From: Alphaproteobacteria bacterium
GTDB lineage: Bacteria; Pseudomonadota; Alphaproteobacteria; UBA9655
Assembly (NCBI GenBank): GCA_017992885.1
Contig: JAGONT010000006.1
Location: 24,799 to 88,798, forward strand
Direction: 5' to 3'
Length of the DNA: 64,000 nt
This document shows, one piece after another, positions 9,452 to 21,759 of this stretch. Below the pieces are notes generated by a model. The model was not told the DNA's origin and did no database searches. It saw only the letters and a program-made list of their open reading frames with translations. Every line of letters begins with the position of its first letter. The stretch's first letter is position 1. The translations under genes were made by a program, and so were the position numbers.

Positions 9452-11444
9452 GCTTTCTCCTCTCGACAATTTTGACGATATTTTCGGCCGTAAGGCCAAA
9501 TTTCTGATAGAGAATTTCATAGGGAGCAGAGGCTCCGAAATGATTTAACCCCAACGTAATACCCTCATCTCCTACATATTTTTCCCACCCCATAGACGAT
9601 GCCGCTTCAATAGCAACTCGGAATGTATTCTTACCTAAAATGGTGTCTTTATACATTTGATCCTGTTTTTCAAAAAGCTCCCAGCAGGGCATGGAAATAA
9701 CAGCTGTATGAATACTCTTACTTTCTAAAATCTCTTGAGCTTTAAGGGCAATTTCTACTTCAGAACCTGATGCAAGAAGTGTAACCTCTCGAATTCCTTG
9801 AGCATCCTTTAAAATATAAGCTCCTTGCGCGGATAGATTATGGGAGACTTCCTTCCGCAAAAGATTAAGTTTTTGACGCGTTAAAGCTATAACAGAAGGA
9901 GAATTAGTAGATTCAAGGGCAAGCATCCAGCATTCGCCAACTTCCACTGCATCGCAAGGGCGAAAAACACGAAGATTAGGGATAGCTCTTAAAGAGGCTA
10001 AATGTTCAATGGGTTGGTGGGTTGGTCCATCTTCTCCCAGACCAATGGAATCATGGGTCATAACATAAATCACGCGAATGCCCATAAGGGCAGCCAAACG
10101 AATCGCCGGTCTACAATAATCTGTAAAAACTAAAAATGTTCCTCCATAGGGAATGAGTCCTCCATGAAGAGCCATTCCGTTCATGGCTGCAGCCATGCCG
10201 TGCTCCCGTACTCCATAATGGATATAACGCCCTTTGTAATTATTTGGACGGATGGGTATCATATTTTTAGCTTTTGTATTATTTGAACCAGTAAGGTCAG
10301 CTGATCCTCCCACAAGCTCAGGAATTTCAGCAGCAAGAACATCTAAAATCATCTGAGAGGATTGGCGGCTTGCAACACTTGTTTGCTGAGCGACAAACGT
10401 CTCAAGAAGATTTTGAATAGGTTTCTTCCAGTTATGAGGTAAAGCTTTTCTTATTCGCCGCTCGATTTCAGCTTTATTCTCATTTTGAGAAAGACGCTTT
10501 TCCCATGCCTTACGTTTTTCCTTATTTCTCCTGCCAACTTCACGCCACGCCGATAAAATATTTTCTGGAATTTCAAAGGCAGGGTAAGGCCAATCAAGAT
10601 TCTGACGCGTTGCTCGAACTTCTTCTTCTCCTAAGGGTGCACCATGAACAGCGGCCGTTCCTGCTTTATGAGGAGATCCTTTGGCAATCTGTGTCTTACA
10701 CGCAATAAAAACAGGCTTTGTTGCGGTTTGAGCTTTCTGAAGAGCAGCTTCAATTTCGATAAAGTTATGACCATCAATCTCTATAACCTCCCAATGGGAG
10801 GCTTCAAACCGCAAACGTTGATTATCCGTAACGGCTAGATTGGTAGGACCATCAATTGAAATCTGGTTGTCATCAAAAAGGACAATCAGATTATTCAAAC
10901 AAAGGTGACCCGCTAAAGAAATGGCTTCGTGGGAAATACCTTCCATTAAACATCCATCACCTACGATTACATACATTTTGTGATCGACAAGCTCTTTCCC
11001 AAATTCGGCACCCATCATTTTTTCAGCGAGGGCCATCCCCACAGCATTCCCAAGTCCTTGGCCCAAGGGACCTGTCGTAGTTTCAATTCCTTCTGCTTCC
11101 CCATGCTCAGGATGACCTGCACAACGGCTACCCCATTGGCGAAAGTTCTTAATTTCTTCGAGGGTCATGTCCTGATACCCTGTTAAATATAAAAGAGAAT
11201 ATAAAAGCATGGATCCATGCCCAGCTGATAAAACAAATCGGTCTCGATCAAACCATTGGGGTGCAGAGGCATCAAACTTTAAGAATTTTGCAAACAAAAC
11301 TGTTGCGACATCTGCCATTCCCATTGGCATTCCTGGATGACCGGATTGGGCGTGTTCAACGGCATCCATCGTAAGAACCCGGATAGCATCAGCCATGGGT
11401 TGGAGTTGATTCTCCGAAAACGACTGCATAGTCGTACTTTTCAT
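9441..11444 (-). CDS. tkt: Transketolase
   Basis: This thiamine-diphosphate enzyme of the non-oxidative pentose phosphate pathway has about 667 residues, the usual size. It shows the HAQSGHPGMPMGMAD N-terminus, the GDGCLMEGISHEA..N TPP/Mg motif, DLTGSNNTK, YGVREHGMAAAMNG (the catalytic Glu region) and HDSIGLGEDGPTHQP. I placed the start at the ATG at 11444, eight bases after an AGGA; a GTG at 11447 directly before it is an alternative. It is the first gene of the tkt-gap operon. It is transcribed away from the SRP RNA gene, which reads in the opposite direction. Confidence 0.97.
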   Translation of the reverse strand: MKSTTMQSFSENQLQPMADAIRVLTMDAVEHAQSGHPGMPMGMADVATVLFAKFLKFDASAPQWFDRDRFVLSAGHGSMLLYSLLYLTGYQDMTLEEIKNFRQWGSRCAGHPEHGEAEGIETTTGPLGQGLGNAVGMALAEKMMGAEFGKELVDHKMYVIVGDGCLMEGISHEAISLAGHLCLNNLIVLFDDNQISIDGPTNLAVTDNQRLRFEASHWEVIEIDGHNFIEIEAALQKAQTATKPVFIACKTQIAKGSPHKAGTAAVHGAPLGEEEVRATRQNLDWPYPAFEIPENILSAWREVGRRNKEKRKAWEKRLSQNENKAEIERRIRKALPHNWKKPIQNLLETFVAQQTSVASRQSSQMILDVLAAEIPELVGGSADLTGSNNTKAKNMIPIRPNNYKGRYIHYGVREHGMAAAMNGMALHGGLIPYGGTFLVFTDYCRPAIRLAALMGIRVIYVMTHDSIGLGEDGPTHQPIEHLASLRAIPNLRVFRPCDAVEVGECWMLALESTNSPSVIALTRQKLNLLRKEVSHNLSAQGAYILKDAQGIREVTLLASGSEVEIALKAQEILESKSIHTAVISMPCWELFEKQDQMYKDTILGKNTFRVAIEAASSMGWEKYVGDEGITLGLNHFGASAPYEILYQKFGLTAENIVKIVERRKHGL

Positions 11445-11596
11445 CACTAATTTCCTGTTTTAGTATCCTTTCTTAACAGGATGCCTTTCGAGATTCCAGG
11501 CGTCAACCTAGAAATGGTTTCTCGATAATTTTGCTCAGGAGAATTAAAGAAAATATAGCTCTCTTCAAGGACAAATGACAAATTTTCACATTCCTC

Positions 11597-11627
11597 TTGC
11601 TCTCCCCCCTACTTTGTTTGCTATAAG
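11597..11627 (+). promoter_or_regulatory. Candidate promoter of the SRP RNA gene
   Basis: A TATAAG -10 box at 11622-11627 lies six bases before the inferred RNA 5' end. A TTGCTC -35-like box lies at 11597-11602, but the spacer is 19 bases, longer than ideal. The match of the -10 position to the RNA start is the main support. Confidence 0.5.
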
Positions 11628-11633
11628 AATGAA

Positions 11634-11732
11634 GAGGGGCTGGTTTGTGGACGTAGGCCTTATCAACCCGGTCAGGTCCGGAAGGAAGCAGCCGTCGTAA
11701 GATCCCTGCGGGTCACGTTAAGCACGCCCCTC
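11634..11732 (+). ncRNA. ffs: Signal recognition particle RNA (4.5S type)
   Basis: The apical loop GGTCAGGTCCGGAAGGAAGC (11670-11689), the Ffh-binding hallmark of bacterial SRP RNA, is perfectly conserved. The ends pair: GAGGGGC at 11634-11640 with GCCCCTC at 11726-11732, giving a hairpin of about 99 bases. It joins Ffh to target signal-sequence proteins to FtsY and the Sec machinery. Its position directly upstream of dnaX is the usual one in Alphaproteobacteria. The exact ends are inferred from the terminal helix. Confidence 0.96.
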
Positions 11733-11755
11733 ACCTATAAAGGAATAGAATACAC

Positions 11756-12964
11756 GTGGAAGCCACTCTTAAACTTGTCTCCTCCGCAGACTCTTCTCCT
11801 TCTTCTCTTGAAGGCTATCGTGTGCTCGCTCGCAAATATCGTCCGACAAAACTCAGTGAAGTTATTGGCCAAGATTTTCTCGTCGAAATCTTAAAACGAG
11901 GTATTGAAGGAAACAGACTAGGACATGCTTTTATTCTAACTGGCATTCGCGGAACAGGCAAAACGACAACTGCCCGAATTATTGCTCGCTCCCTCAATTG
12001 CGAGACAGGTTCAACGCCTGAGCCATGCGGGACTTGTTCATCTTGTACGGCCATTGCGCAAGATCGTTCAATGGATGTAATTGAAATTGATGCAGCCAGT
12101 CGGACAAGTGTGGATGATATTCGAGAAATTATTGAAGCGTCTCGATATAAGGCTGTTTCAGCGCGATTTAAAATATATATCATTGACGAAGTCCACATGC
12201 TGTCTAAAAGTGCGTTTAACGCCCTTCTAAAAACGCTTGAAGAGCCTCCTCCTCATGTAAAGTTTATTTTCGCTACAACGGAAATTCATAAAGTTCCCGC
12301 AACAATTTTATCTCGCTGCGTGCGTTTTGACCTCAAGCGCATTGAAAGCCCAACTTTAGTCACCTATTTCAAAACCCTGTGTGCCCAAGAAAACGTTGTT
12401 TGTGAGGACGAAGCTCTAGGACTTATTGCGAAAGCTGCAGAAGGGTCTGTACGGGATGGGCTTTCTTTGCTGGATCAAGCAATTACCTATGGTAAGTCTC
12501 ACGTCACGGTTACGTACGTTCGGCAAATGCTTGGGCTTTCTGACCAAGGAGCGCTTTTAGACTTATTTCACACAATAGCAGAAGGAAACATCCTCACCGC
12601 TCTTGAAAAGTTGCGCTATTTTTATCAAGAAGGATCCGATCCTTTACGCCTTATTGAAGAGCTTCTAGATTTGACTCATTGGCTGCATTGTCTAAAAATT
12701 AGTTCAACTCTGGCTGATGATATAACTTTAACAGCTGAAAAGCGGCAAAAAGGGTTAGAGCTTGCCGAATCGCTTTCGATTCCTACGCTAACACGGACTT
12801 GGCAAATTCTTACCAAAGGATTTGAAGAAATCAAACGTGCACCCTCTCCTCAAAAAGCTTTGGAAGTTATTATCATTCGTCTCACTCATCTTTCCCCTCT
12901 TCCTTCTTTAAGTGATCTTTTGGAAGGATCTTCCGAGGAAAATTCCTTAAAAAAAAAGTCTTAG
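11756..12964 (+). CDS. dnaX: DNA polymerase III gamma/tau subunit, zero-frame (gamma-like) product
   Basis: This is the clamp-loader ATPase. It has the YRVLARKYRPTKLSEVIGQ N-terminus, the Walker A GIRGTGKTTTAR, a zinc-binding CGTCSSC, the Walker B IIDEVHMLS and the sensor/arginine-finger region FATTEIHKVPATILSRC. The zero frame stops at 12964 after 402 residues, directly behind an A9 run, and lacks the tau C-terminus. That missing part is encoded in the -1 frame up to 13335. A -1 shift would therefore give a full-length tau of about 526 residues, and no shift a gamma-like clamp loader. The start is GTG at 11756, with AGGA 11 bases upstream, a somewhat long spacing. An ordinary frameshift mutation or a sequencing error in the A-run is the alternative. 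Confidence 0.95.
   Translation: MEATLKLVSSADSSPSSLEGYRVLARKYRPTKLSEVIGQDFLVEILKRGIEGNRLGHAFILTGIRGTGKTTTARIIARSLNCETGSTPEPCGTCSSCTAIAQDRSMDVIEIDAASRTSVDDIREIIEASRYKAVSARFKIYIIDEVHMLSKSAFNALLKTLEEPPPHVKFIFATTEIHKVPATILSRCVRFDLKRIESPTLVTYFKTLCAQENVVCEDEALGLIAKAAEGSVRDGLSLLDQAITYGKSHVTVTYVRQMLGLSDQGALLDLFHTIAEGNILTALEKLRYFYQEGSDPLRLIEELLDLTHWLHCLKISSTLADDITLTAEKRQKGLELAESLSIPTLTRTWQILTKGFEEIKRAPSPQKALEVIIIRLTHLSPLPSLSDLLEGSSEENSLKKKS
12935..12964 (+). promoter_or_regulatory. Candidate programmed -1 frameshift / slippage site of dnaX
   Basis: A run of nine A ends in G (12949-12958) and contains the heptamer A-AAA-AAG at 12952-12958 in the correct zero frame, the same slippery heptamer used by E. 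coli dnaX. A Shine-Dalgarno-like GAGGAA (12935-12940) lies about 11 bases upstream, comparable to the stimulator in E. coli. A zero-frame TAG follows at 12962-12964. The A9 length also equals the transcriptional-slippage run known in Thermus dnaX. I did not find a convincing downstream stem-loop. Confidence 0.7.
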
Positions 12965-13335
12965 CAACGGATAAAACGTCACTTTCTACCTTTGAAGATC
13001 TCGTGGAATGGGTTAGTCACCTGCGGGAAGGCATTTTACATGCACACCTTTTTTATGACGTTCATCTTGTGGATTTTGCTCCTCCGACTGTAACGTTACG
13101 ACTTACCCAAAAAGCACCGAAAACGCTGCCTCACCAACTGCAGGATCTTTTAAAAAACAAGAAAGATGAAGTATGGACGATTGCAATTTCCGATGAAATC
13201 GGTCACCCTACTCTTTATGAAAAGGCTCAACAGGCTCTTAAAGAGCGTCGCCAATCTATCTTGCAAGATCCTCTTGTGCAGATGATGATGCAAACGTTCC
13301 CTGGAACATCCCTTGTTGAGATTGAAGATACATAA
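12955..13335 (+). CDS. dnaX: DnaX tau C-terminal domain, read in the -1 frame
   Basis: The -1 frame is open from the A-run to the stop at 13335 and encodes an EDLVEWVSHLREGILHAHLF..VHLVDF domain. It ends in PLVQMMMQTFPGTSLVEI, the C-terminal domain of alphaproteobacterial tau proteins. A GTG at 13003 is the only in-frame start candidate and has no good ribosome-binding site, so independent translation is unlikely. The domain probably joins the polymerase and helicase contacts of tau. It ends 15 bases before ybaB, as expected for the last part of dnaX in this operon. Confidence 0.85.
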   Translation, partial: KVLATDKTSLSTFEDLVEWVSHLREGILHAHLFYDVHLVDFAPPTVTLRLTQKAPKTLPHQLQDLLKNKKDEVWTIAISDEIGHPTLYEKAQQALKERRQSILQDPLVQMMMQTFPGTSLVEIEDT

Positions 13336-13350
13336 GGAAAGAGAGACACT

Positions 13351-13677
13351 ATGTTTGGTAATATTGGCGAAATGATGAAACAAGCCCAAAAGATGCAAGC
13401 AAAGATGGCGGAAGTCCAAGAAAAACTAGCGACTCTTGAGGTTGAAGGCACGTCTGGAGGAGGGCTTGTAAAAGTTACTGCTGATGGAAAGGGAAGTGTA
13501 CAGAGCATCAAAATTGATCTTACGCTTTTGAATCCTGAAGAAGGAGAAGTGTTGGAGGATCTTTTAGTTGCAGCCATTCGTGATGCACAAACGAAAGCTG
13601 AAGATTTAGCGTCCGAAGAGATGGGTAAAGTGACAGGAGGCCTGAAACTTCCAGGAGGGATGAAACTCCCATTTTAG
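13351..13677 (+). CDS. ybaB: YbaB/EbfC family nucleoid-associated protein
   Basis: This is a 108-residue small DNA-binding protein with the family layout: an MFGNIGEMMKQAQKMQAKM N-terminal helix, GTSGGGLVKVTADG, and a C-terminal Gly-rich GGLKLPGGMKLPF tail. YbaB dimers bind and organise DNA, and the gene almost always sits between dnaX and recR, as here. An AGGAAAGAGAG ribosome-binding region precedes the ATG. Confidence 0.94.
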   Translation: MFGNIGEMMKQAQKMQAKMAEVQEKLATLEVEGTSGGGLVKVTADGKGSVQSIKIDLTLLNPEEGEVLEDLLVAAIRDAQTKAEDLASEEMGKVTGGLKLPGGMKLPF

Positions 13678-13847
13678 CGCCTACCTTATGAAAAATATTT
13701 ATAGACTCACGTTCTTTTGCCTGGGTTATGGCTCAGTTTTCCTACTATTGAGGCCATCTTTGCGAAAGTGAAGGTGGTAAAGAGGGATTTTCTAGATTAC
13801 TTTACAAAAAATAATGATTCTTAACTCTCATTTTGCAGGCCTTGTTT

Positions 13848-14444
13848 ATGATCAGTGATGAACTTAAAACCCTGATTCAGCTTCTTTCCAAGCTTCCTGG
13901 CTTAGGACCGCGGTCAGGAAAGCGGGTGGCTTTGCACTTACTGCAAAATCGTACGACAACTTTGCCTGCCCTTACGGAATCCCTTCAGATTGTAGAGGTG
14001 AAAGTAAAAGACTGCACCACCTGTGGTAACCTTGATTCACAAGACCCTTGCGCTCTTTGCCAAGACTTTCGTCGTGATTCTTCTCTTATCTGTGTGGTTG
14101 AAAACGTTGCCGATCTTTGGGCCCTTGAGCGAACTTCTTCTTACAAAGGTCATTACCATGTTTTGGGGGGGGTACTTTCTGCCCTTGATGGTGTGGGACC
14201 AGAAGATTTGCGACTTTCCTCTCTTTTAAAGCGTTGCCAATCGAGAGAAGTAAAAGAAATTATCTTCGCCCTCAACGCAACCGTTGAAGGCCAAACAACT
14301 AGCCACTACCTTATCGAACGGATTAAAGAAGTAGGGGTTACTCATTTCTCCAGCCTTGCTCGGGGCGTTCCCGTGGGAGGTGAACTTGATTATCTTGATG
14401 AAGGAACCCTCTCAGCAGCACTTTTGTCACGACGTATGGTATGA
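13848..14444 (+). CDS. recR: Recombination protein RecR
   Basis: RecR is the ring-shaped partner of RecF/RecO that helps load RecA at gaps. The protein shows the HhH segment LPGLGPRSGKRVALHLL, the zinc finger CTTCGN...CALC, a TOPRIM domain (CVVENVADLWALE), and the C-terminal VTHFSSLARGVPVGGELDYLDEGTL. Length is 198 residues from the ATG at 13848, the family norm. The frame opens earlier at a TTG (13833), but the ATG gives the canonical N-terminus. A 170-base gap separates it from ybaB, so a local promoter is possible. RecO and RecJ are also in the window. Confidence 0.96.
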   Translation: MISDELKTLIQLLSKLPGLGPRSGKRVALHLLQNRTTTLPALTESLQIVEVKVKDCTTCGNLDSQDPCALCQDFRRDSSLICVVENVADLWALERTSSYKGHYHVLGGVLSALDGVGPEDLRLSSLLKRCQSREVKEIIFALNATVEGQTTSHYLIERIKEVGVTHFSSLARGVPVGGELDYLDEGTLSAALLSRRMV

Positions 14445-14467
14445 TTACAGTTAAGGAGGGTGCAAAT

Positions 14468-14941
14468 TCAGCCGATGTTTTCGTGTGGGTACAGACCCCA
14501 CAAATATTTTCTAGGAATCCATCCTTTAAAATCATAAATCCGAATCTGACACCACTCATCACGACATTTGAGCAGTTCAACGACAACACCTTGTTGTAAT
14601 CGAACAAGAGGACGACTATTTATATCCATTTCCCCAAAGAGAATAGTTTCACCCCCTTGAACAATAGCATGTCTCTTAGAGCAAATCATACTTTGATGAA
14701 CCCAACTTTCAGCATTTTCACTATCGCGAATTTTTCGCCACGTATCAAACTCTGCAGTTACTTCTACAGGAAGACCTGTCTTTAAATATACCCATTCTAC
14801 GGGATAATTGGGACCAGGTCCCACTCTGGCATTCACTTCATCTGGTCTTAAAGAAACAAATCTGGGAAGAGGGATTTTTTCAGCTCTCATCGCTGACGAA
14901 AACATCAAAAAAACTAGAGGAATGTATAAATATCGTTTCAT
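14468..14941 (-). CDS. Exported SH3-domain protein
   Basis: This 157-residue protein starts with a signal peptide ([20 protein letters not shown]). A bacterial SH3 region follows: [25 protein letters not shown], then a second SH3-like repeat with [20 protein letters not shown] at the end. The family (COG3807 type) is periplasmic and thought to bind peptidoglycan or proteins; no catalytic residues are seen. Its start overlaps the dut stop (ATGA), so they form an operon. The gene is convergent with recR across a 23-base gap. Confidence 0.85.
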   Translation of the reverse strand: MKRYLYIPLVFLMFSSAMRAEKIPLPRFVSLRPDEVNARVGPGPNYPVEWVYLKTGLPVEVTAEFDTWRKIRDSENAESWVHQSMICSKRHAIVQGGETILFGEMDINSRPLVRLQQGVVVELLKCRDEWCQIRIYDFKGWIPRKYLWGLYPHENIG

Positions 14942-15399
14942 GCGTTGTTCCTTAGGCCTGTTGAACCAAAGCCTCCTTGTCGGGAATTGTGCTCAAAATT
15001 ATCATGTTGATCAACCTCACTCCAACAAACACTAGAAAAAGAGCTCAAAACTAACTGGGCTATCCGCTGACCTCTTTCAATCAAAAAATCTTCTGTCCCT
15101 AAGTGAATAAGAATAACCTGGATTTCACCTCGATAGTCTGCATCAATCGTTCCAGGTGAATTTAATACTGTGAGGCCATGTTTTAAGGCCAATCCTGATC
15201 GGGGTCGAATTTGAGCTTCGTAGCCCGGGGGAAGAGCTAAAGAAATTCCCGTGGGAATAAGTTTTCGTTGAAAGGGCTTCAAGAAAAAAGACTCATTGAT
15301 GGCCGCCATCAAATCAACACCTGCACTTTGGGTTGTTGCATAGGTGGGGAGGGGTAATCCTTCTCCATGAGGCAATTTTACGAGGGGAACTGAAATCAT
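14938..15399 (-). CDS. dut: Deoxyuridine 5'-triphosphate nucleotidohydrolase
   Basis: This 153-residue trimeric dUTPase converts dUTP to dUMP and so keeps uracil out of DNA. All five family motifs are visible: AGVDLMAA (1), [11 protein letters not shown] (2), [15 protein letters not shown] (3), [11 protein letters not shown] (4), and a C-terminal RQGGFGSTG (5). The length is standard. It is upstream of and overlaps the SH3-domain gene. Confidence 0.97.
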   Translation of the reverse strand: MISVPLVKLPHGEGLPLPTYATTQSAGVDLMAAINESFFLKPFQRKLIPTGISLALPPGYEAQIRPRSGLALKHGLTVLNSPGTIDADYRGEIQVILIHLGTEDFLIERGQRIAQLVLSSFSSVCWSEVDQHDNFEHNSRQGGFGSTGLRNNA

Positions 15400-15642
15400 T
15401 TTAAGACTCCTATACGATAAGCATATAAATATTGCGGCAACTTCTTTCTTGAGTTGAAAAGAGAAGCTTCACCTATCTTTAGCATTAACAAATCAACCTT
15501 TCTATTGCTTTTATAAGTAGCAATGCTTCCATTTATGGTAGTACAATACAAAGCATATACTTATTTTTCCACCAAATACTGTAATTGCATCCTGAGAAAG
15601 AGGAGAATATCTTTTTGACCTATACCTAAAAAGAGATACTCA

Positions 15643-15741
15643 ATGCGGTATTATGCAGGATTAGACGCATCAATGAAAGAAACATTTATCTGTATTGTAA
15701 GTAAGGAGGGCAGAAGGTTGAATCCAATTCGCCGAGGATAG
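15643..15741 (+). pseudogene. IS110-family transposase, N-terminal remnant
   Basis: The 32 codons begin MRYYAGLDASMKETFICIV and KEGRRL, matching the RNase H-like (DEDD) N-terminus of IS110/IS492 transposases with its first Asp in GLDAS. The frame then degrades and stops at TAG, and no downstream catalytic domain is present. The remaining sequence between dut and ligA (15400-15784) shows no other gene. Confidence 0.7.
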
Positions 15742-15784
15742 ATTAAACAATCCAAAAGAAGGTAATGTTGATCTCATTCTTTAG

Positions 15785-19520
<3,736 letters not shown>

Positions 19521-19753
19521 GATGTCCTACTTTATAAATGCCTCTCCCTATATACCTAATCTCAGGTCAGGTGTTAATGGTCAATTCAAAACAGTTAAAA
19601 TTTCTAGAAAACTATTAAACTTAATTTTAAATAAAATTTTATATACCCAAGAAATTGACGTTGCCCTATTCCAAGTCGGTTATGATTTCTAGGTGTAGAC
19701 CCCTATCCTCCCCCTTCCCTTAACCCCTTTAAATGTGTGAGGAGAGTTATCTC

Positions 19754-19834
19754 ATGTTATTCACCCCTATACGTTCACCTGTACCCTTAACTTTAAATGG
19801 GCTCATTAACGAATTTTTTATCCATTTATGGTAA
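19754..19834 (+). CDS. Possible 26-residue leader-like ORF
   Basis: An ATG with a strong GAGGAG site eight bases upstream opens 26 codons (MLFTPIRSPVPLTLNG, then a hydrophobic INEFFIHLW end) and stops 31 bases before the patatin gene. It could be a leader or upstream small protein. No family was recognised and translation is unproven. The rest of the 345-base gap after recN shows no gene. Confidence 0.25.
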   Translation: MLFTPIRSPVPLTLNGLINEFFIHLW

Positions 19835-19865
19835 ATGTAATTAAATAACTTAAAGGAGAACCGTA

Positions 19866-21008
19866 ATGGAAAAAAAAATACAATCAAAATACAATAGAAT
19901 TGCAATGGCTTGTCAAGGAGGTGGATCTCTTGGCGCTTATCACATAGGGGTTATAAAAGCAATGCAAGAAAGTGGCTATTCTCCTTCTCTTGTCGCTGGA
20001 ATTTCCATTGGTGCATTTGTCGGCGCGATTATCGCAGGTAATAAGCCAGAAAATCGTATTGAAGCGTTAACGAAATTTTGGGACACAATATCATGGCCCG
20101 AATCTCCTTTTATACCTGAAAGCACAGGAGACCTTCGTAAGTTTATTAATACGCTAGCTTCTTTGCAGGGATTTTTGTTTGGCCAACCTGCTTTTTTTTC
20201 TCCAAGAAAAATCTCTCCCACCGAACATCTTAAAGGAACTCCTGGGGCAATAAGTTACTATGATACATCAAAGTTGCGCGAAACTCTCCTAGAGTTTGTC
20301 GATTTCGAAGGAATTAACTCAGGGAAATTAGCTCGTTTAATTCTAGGGGTAACACGCGTAAAAGATGGAACTTTAAATTTCTTTGACAGTGCAAAAATGC
20401 CACTTGGACCCGAGCATGTTATGGCTTCTGGTGCAATGCCTCCAGGATTCCCCGGAATTGAAATAGATGGTGATCTCTATTGGGATGGGGGTTGTTCAAG
20501 TAATACCCCTATTGAAGGAATTCTTAATGCTGAACCCAAAATGCATACTCTTTGTTTTATGATTGATCTGTTTGCTGCAGATGGACGTATTCCTGAAAAT
20601 ATGGATGATATCACTTTAACCCTTAAAAACATTCAATTTTCTTCCCGCACAACTCATAGTTTGAAACAGATTATGAATAGAAAAAATCTAAAAGCTTACA
20701 TTAGCTTTCTTTTAAAGCATCTTCCAGCTGACATAAAAAATAGTCCTATTGCTAAAGAAATCCAAAAGAAAGCAGATGATACTACTCTTTTTGATATTAT
20801 CCATCTTTCTTACAAGAAGCCTGCCTACGAGGTTTCTTCCTGCGACTGTGAATTCTCAAAACTTTCTATCAAGAGCAGAGCAGAACATGGGTATAAAGAT
20901 ATGAAGGAAGCTCTTAAGAATTCAGAGTGGTTGACTGACCATGACGAAACGACAACCTCAAGAATCCATAAGTTTATTGGAGAATCCCATACAAGAGAGG
21001 ATGAATAA
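19866..21008 (+). CDS. Patatin-like phospholipase with C-terminal DUF3734-type region
   Basis: This 380-residue protein has the patatin catalytic dyad: an oxyanion hole QGGGSLGAYHIG, the nucleophile elbow GISIG (Ser47), and the DGG aspartate motif LYWDGG (Asp207) followed by SSNTPIEGIL. The C-terminal third (SYKKPAYEVSSCDCEFSK, then a YKDMKEAL helix) resembles DUF3734. Such enzymes hydrolyse acyl esters; some act on storage-polymer or membrane lipids, and host-associated bacteria secrete relatives. No signal peptide is visible. An AAAGGAG site lies seven bases before the ATG, and a 12-bp terminator hairpin follows. Confidence 0.9.
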   Translation: MEKKIQSKYNRIAMACQGGGSLGAYHIGVIKAMQESGYSPSLVAGISIGAFVGAIIAGNKPENRIEALTKFWDTISWPESPFIPESTGDLRKFINTLASLQGFLFGQPAFFSPRKISPTEHLKGTPGAISYYDTSKLRETLLEFVDFEGINSGKLARLILGVTRVKDGTLNFFDSAKMPLGPEHVMASGAMPPGFPGIEIDGDLYWDGGCSSNTPIEGILNAEPKMHTLCFMIDLFAADGRIPENMDDITLTLKNIQFSSRTTHSLKQIMNRKNLKAYISFLLKHLPADIKNSPIAKEIQKKADDTTLFDIIHLSYKKPAYEVSSCDCEFSKLSIKSRAEHGYKDMKEALKNSEWLTDHDETTTSRIHKFIGESHTREDE

Positions 21009-21074
21009 GTCTCACTCTCTGTTACGAGTACGTATTAAAAGATAAAAAAAGTGAGCCTCCCCAGGGAGCGGGAT

Positions 21075-21115
21075 AATGACGGAAAGAGAATAGCTCGCTT
21101 TCCGTCATTTCTTTT
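21075..21115 (+). terminator. Rho-independent-type terminator of the patatin gene
   Basis: The perfect 12-bp inverted repeat AATGACGGAAAG (21075-21086) and CTTTCCGTCATT (21098-21109) has an 11-base loop and is followed by a T-rich TCTTTT. It lies 66 bases after the stop codon. Confidence 0.75.
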
Positions 21116-21192
21116 CCGGTGGAGTGTAAATGAGTAAGAAATTTCATTTATATATAGGGAAAAACCTTATCATCTTATTAGATTGTTTACGC

Positions 21193-21327
21193 TTATCTCA
21201 GCCAAAGTATAAATGAAGCATAAGCTAAGAATCCAGCAAAGGAAGAAGCTTTTTTGTCAATGCGTGAGAAGATGTGTCTAAAGTTTTTAATTTTGTTGAA
21301 AAAGCATTCCACAAGAGGTTACTCTTT
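21193..21327 (-). pseudogene. IS5-family transposase, C-terminal remnant
   Basis: Reading down from 21327, the frame gives YKE-stop-PLVECFFNKIKNF, then RHIFSRIDKKASSFAGFLAY, ending WLR and a TAA. This matches the C-terminal helix of IS5-group (IS427/IS1031) DDE transposases, with the Glu of ECFFNKIK. An in-frame stop interrupts it and the rest of the transposase is missing. Confidence 0.65.
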
Positions 21328-21333
21328 ATACAA

Positions 21334-21401
21334 ATTTTTTTATACCAAGGCTCAAGTCCTTTGCAAAAGTCGTCGACAAAGCAGAATGAAGTATCATAAT
21401 G
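21334..21401 (-). pseudogene. IS982-like transposase N-terminal remnant
   Basis: A short minus-strand frame gives TSFCFVDDFCKGLEPWYKK, resembling the start of IS982-family transposases (F-x-x-x-DDFCK-x-x-x-P-W). It is fused out of frame to the IS5-like tail just downstream. The match is short, so the family call is tentative. Confidence 0.4.
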
Positions 21402-21454
21402 TATGGTTATTGAGCGTAAGAATATTCCCTTCTAGGATTAAAAAAGTAACGTAA

Positions 21455-21759
21455 CACGTCGGCCGCTGGTATGGGAGTTGGATCTTCATGAAGATTCATG
21501 CTGCAAAAGGTTAATTGATCGAGTTGATGATGGGAAGTGTGTATTTGTCATGGACGAATGGGCTGGATTCTATCGGCCTCTTCCTGAAAATCGCCACTTT
21601 TTAAGTAAAGACGTTACCTTTCCTATTGAAGCTTATAATAGCGATCTTCGTCACTGCCTAGCTCGATATATCCGTAAAACGACGGTCTCAAACAGCAATC
21701 TCCATATTGTGCAAGCTAGCTTGAGGCTCACCCATCACACTTTAAACTTAAACAATTAA
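21455..21759 (+). pseudogene. IS1-family transposase (InsB), C-terminal remnant
   Basis: The frame reads RRPLVWELDLHEDSCCKRL, then a DEWAGFYRPLPENRHFLSKD segment and LARYIRKTTVSNSNL, which fits the catalytic and C-terminal parts of IS1 InsB. The N-terminal InsA part is missing. The tail overlaps the 3' end of the lysR gene by 12 bases. It is close in sequence to the remnant at 23430-24025, which lies in inverse orientation on the other side of the lysR/rhodanese genes. Confidence 0.7.

Noticed and set aside
13688..13771. 27-codon hydrophobic ORF between ybaB and recR (MKNIYRLTFFCLGYG)
   Set aside because: No ribosome-binding site and no recognised relatives; likely chance.
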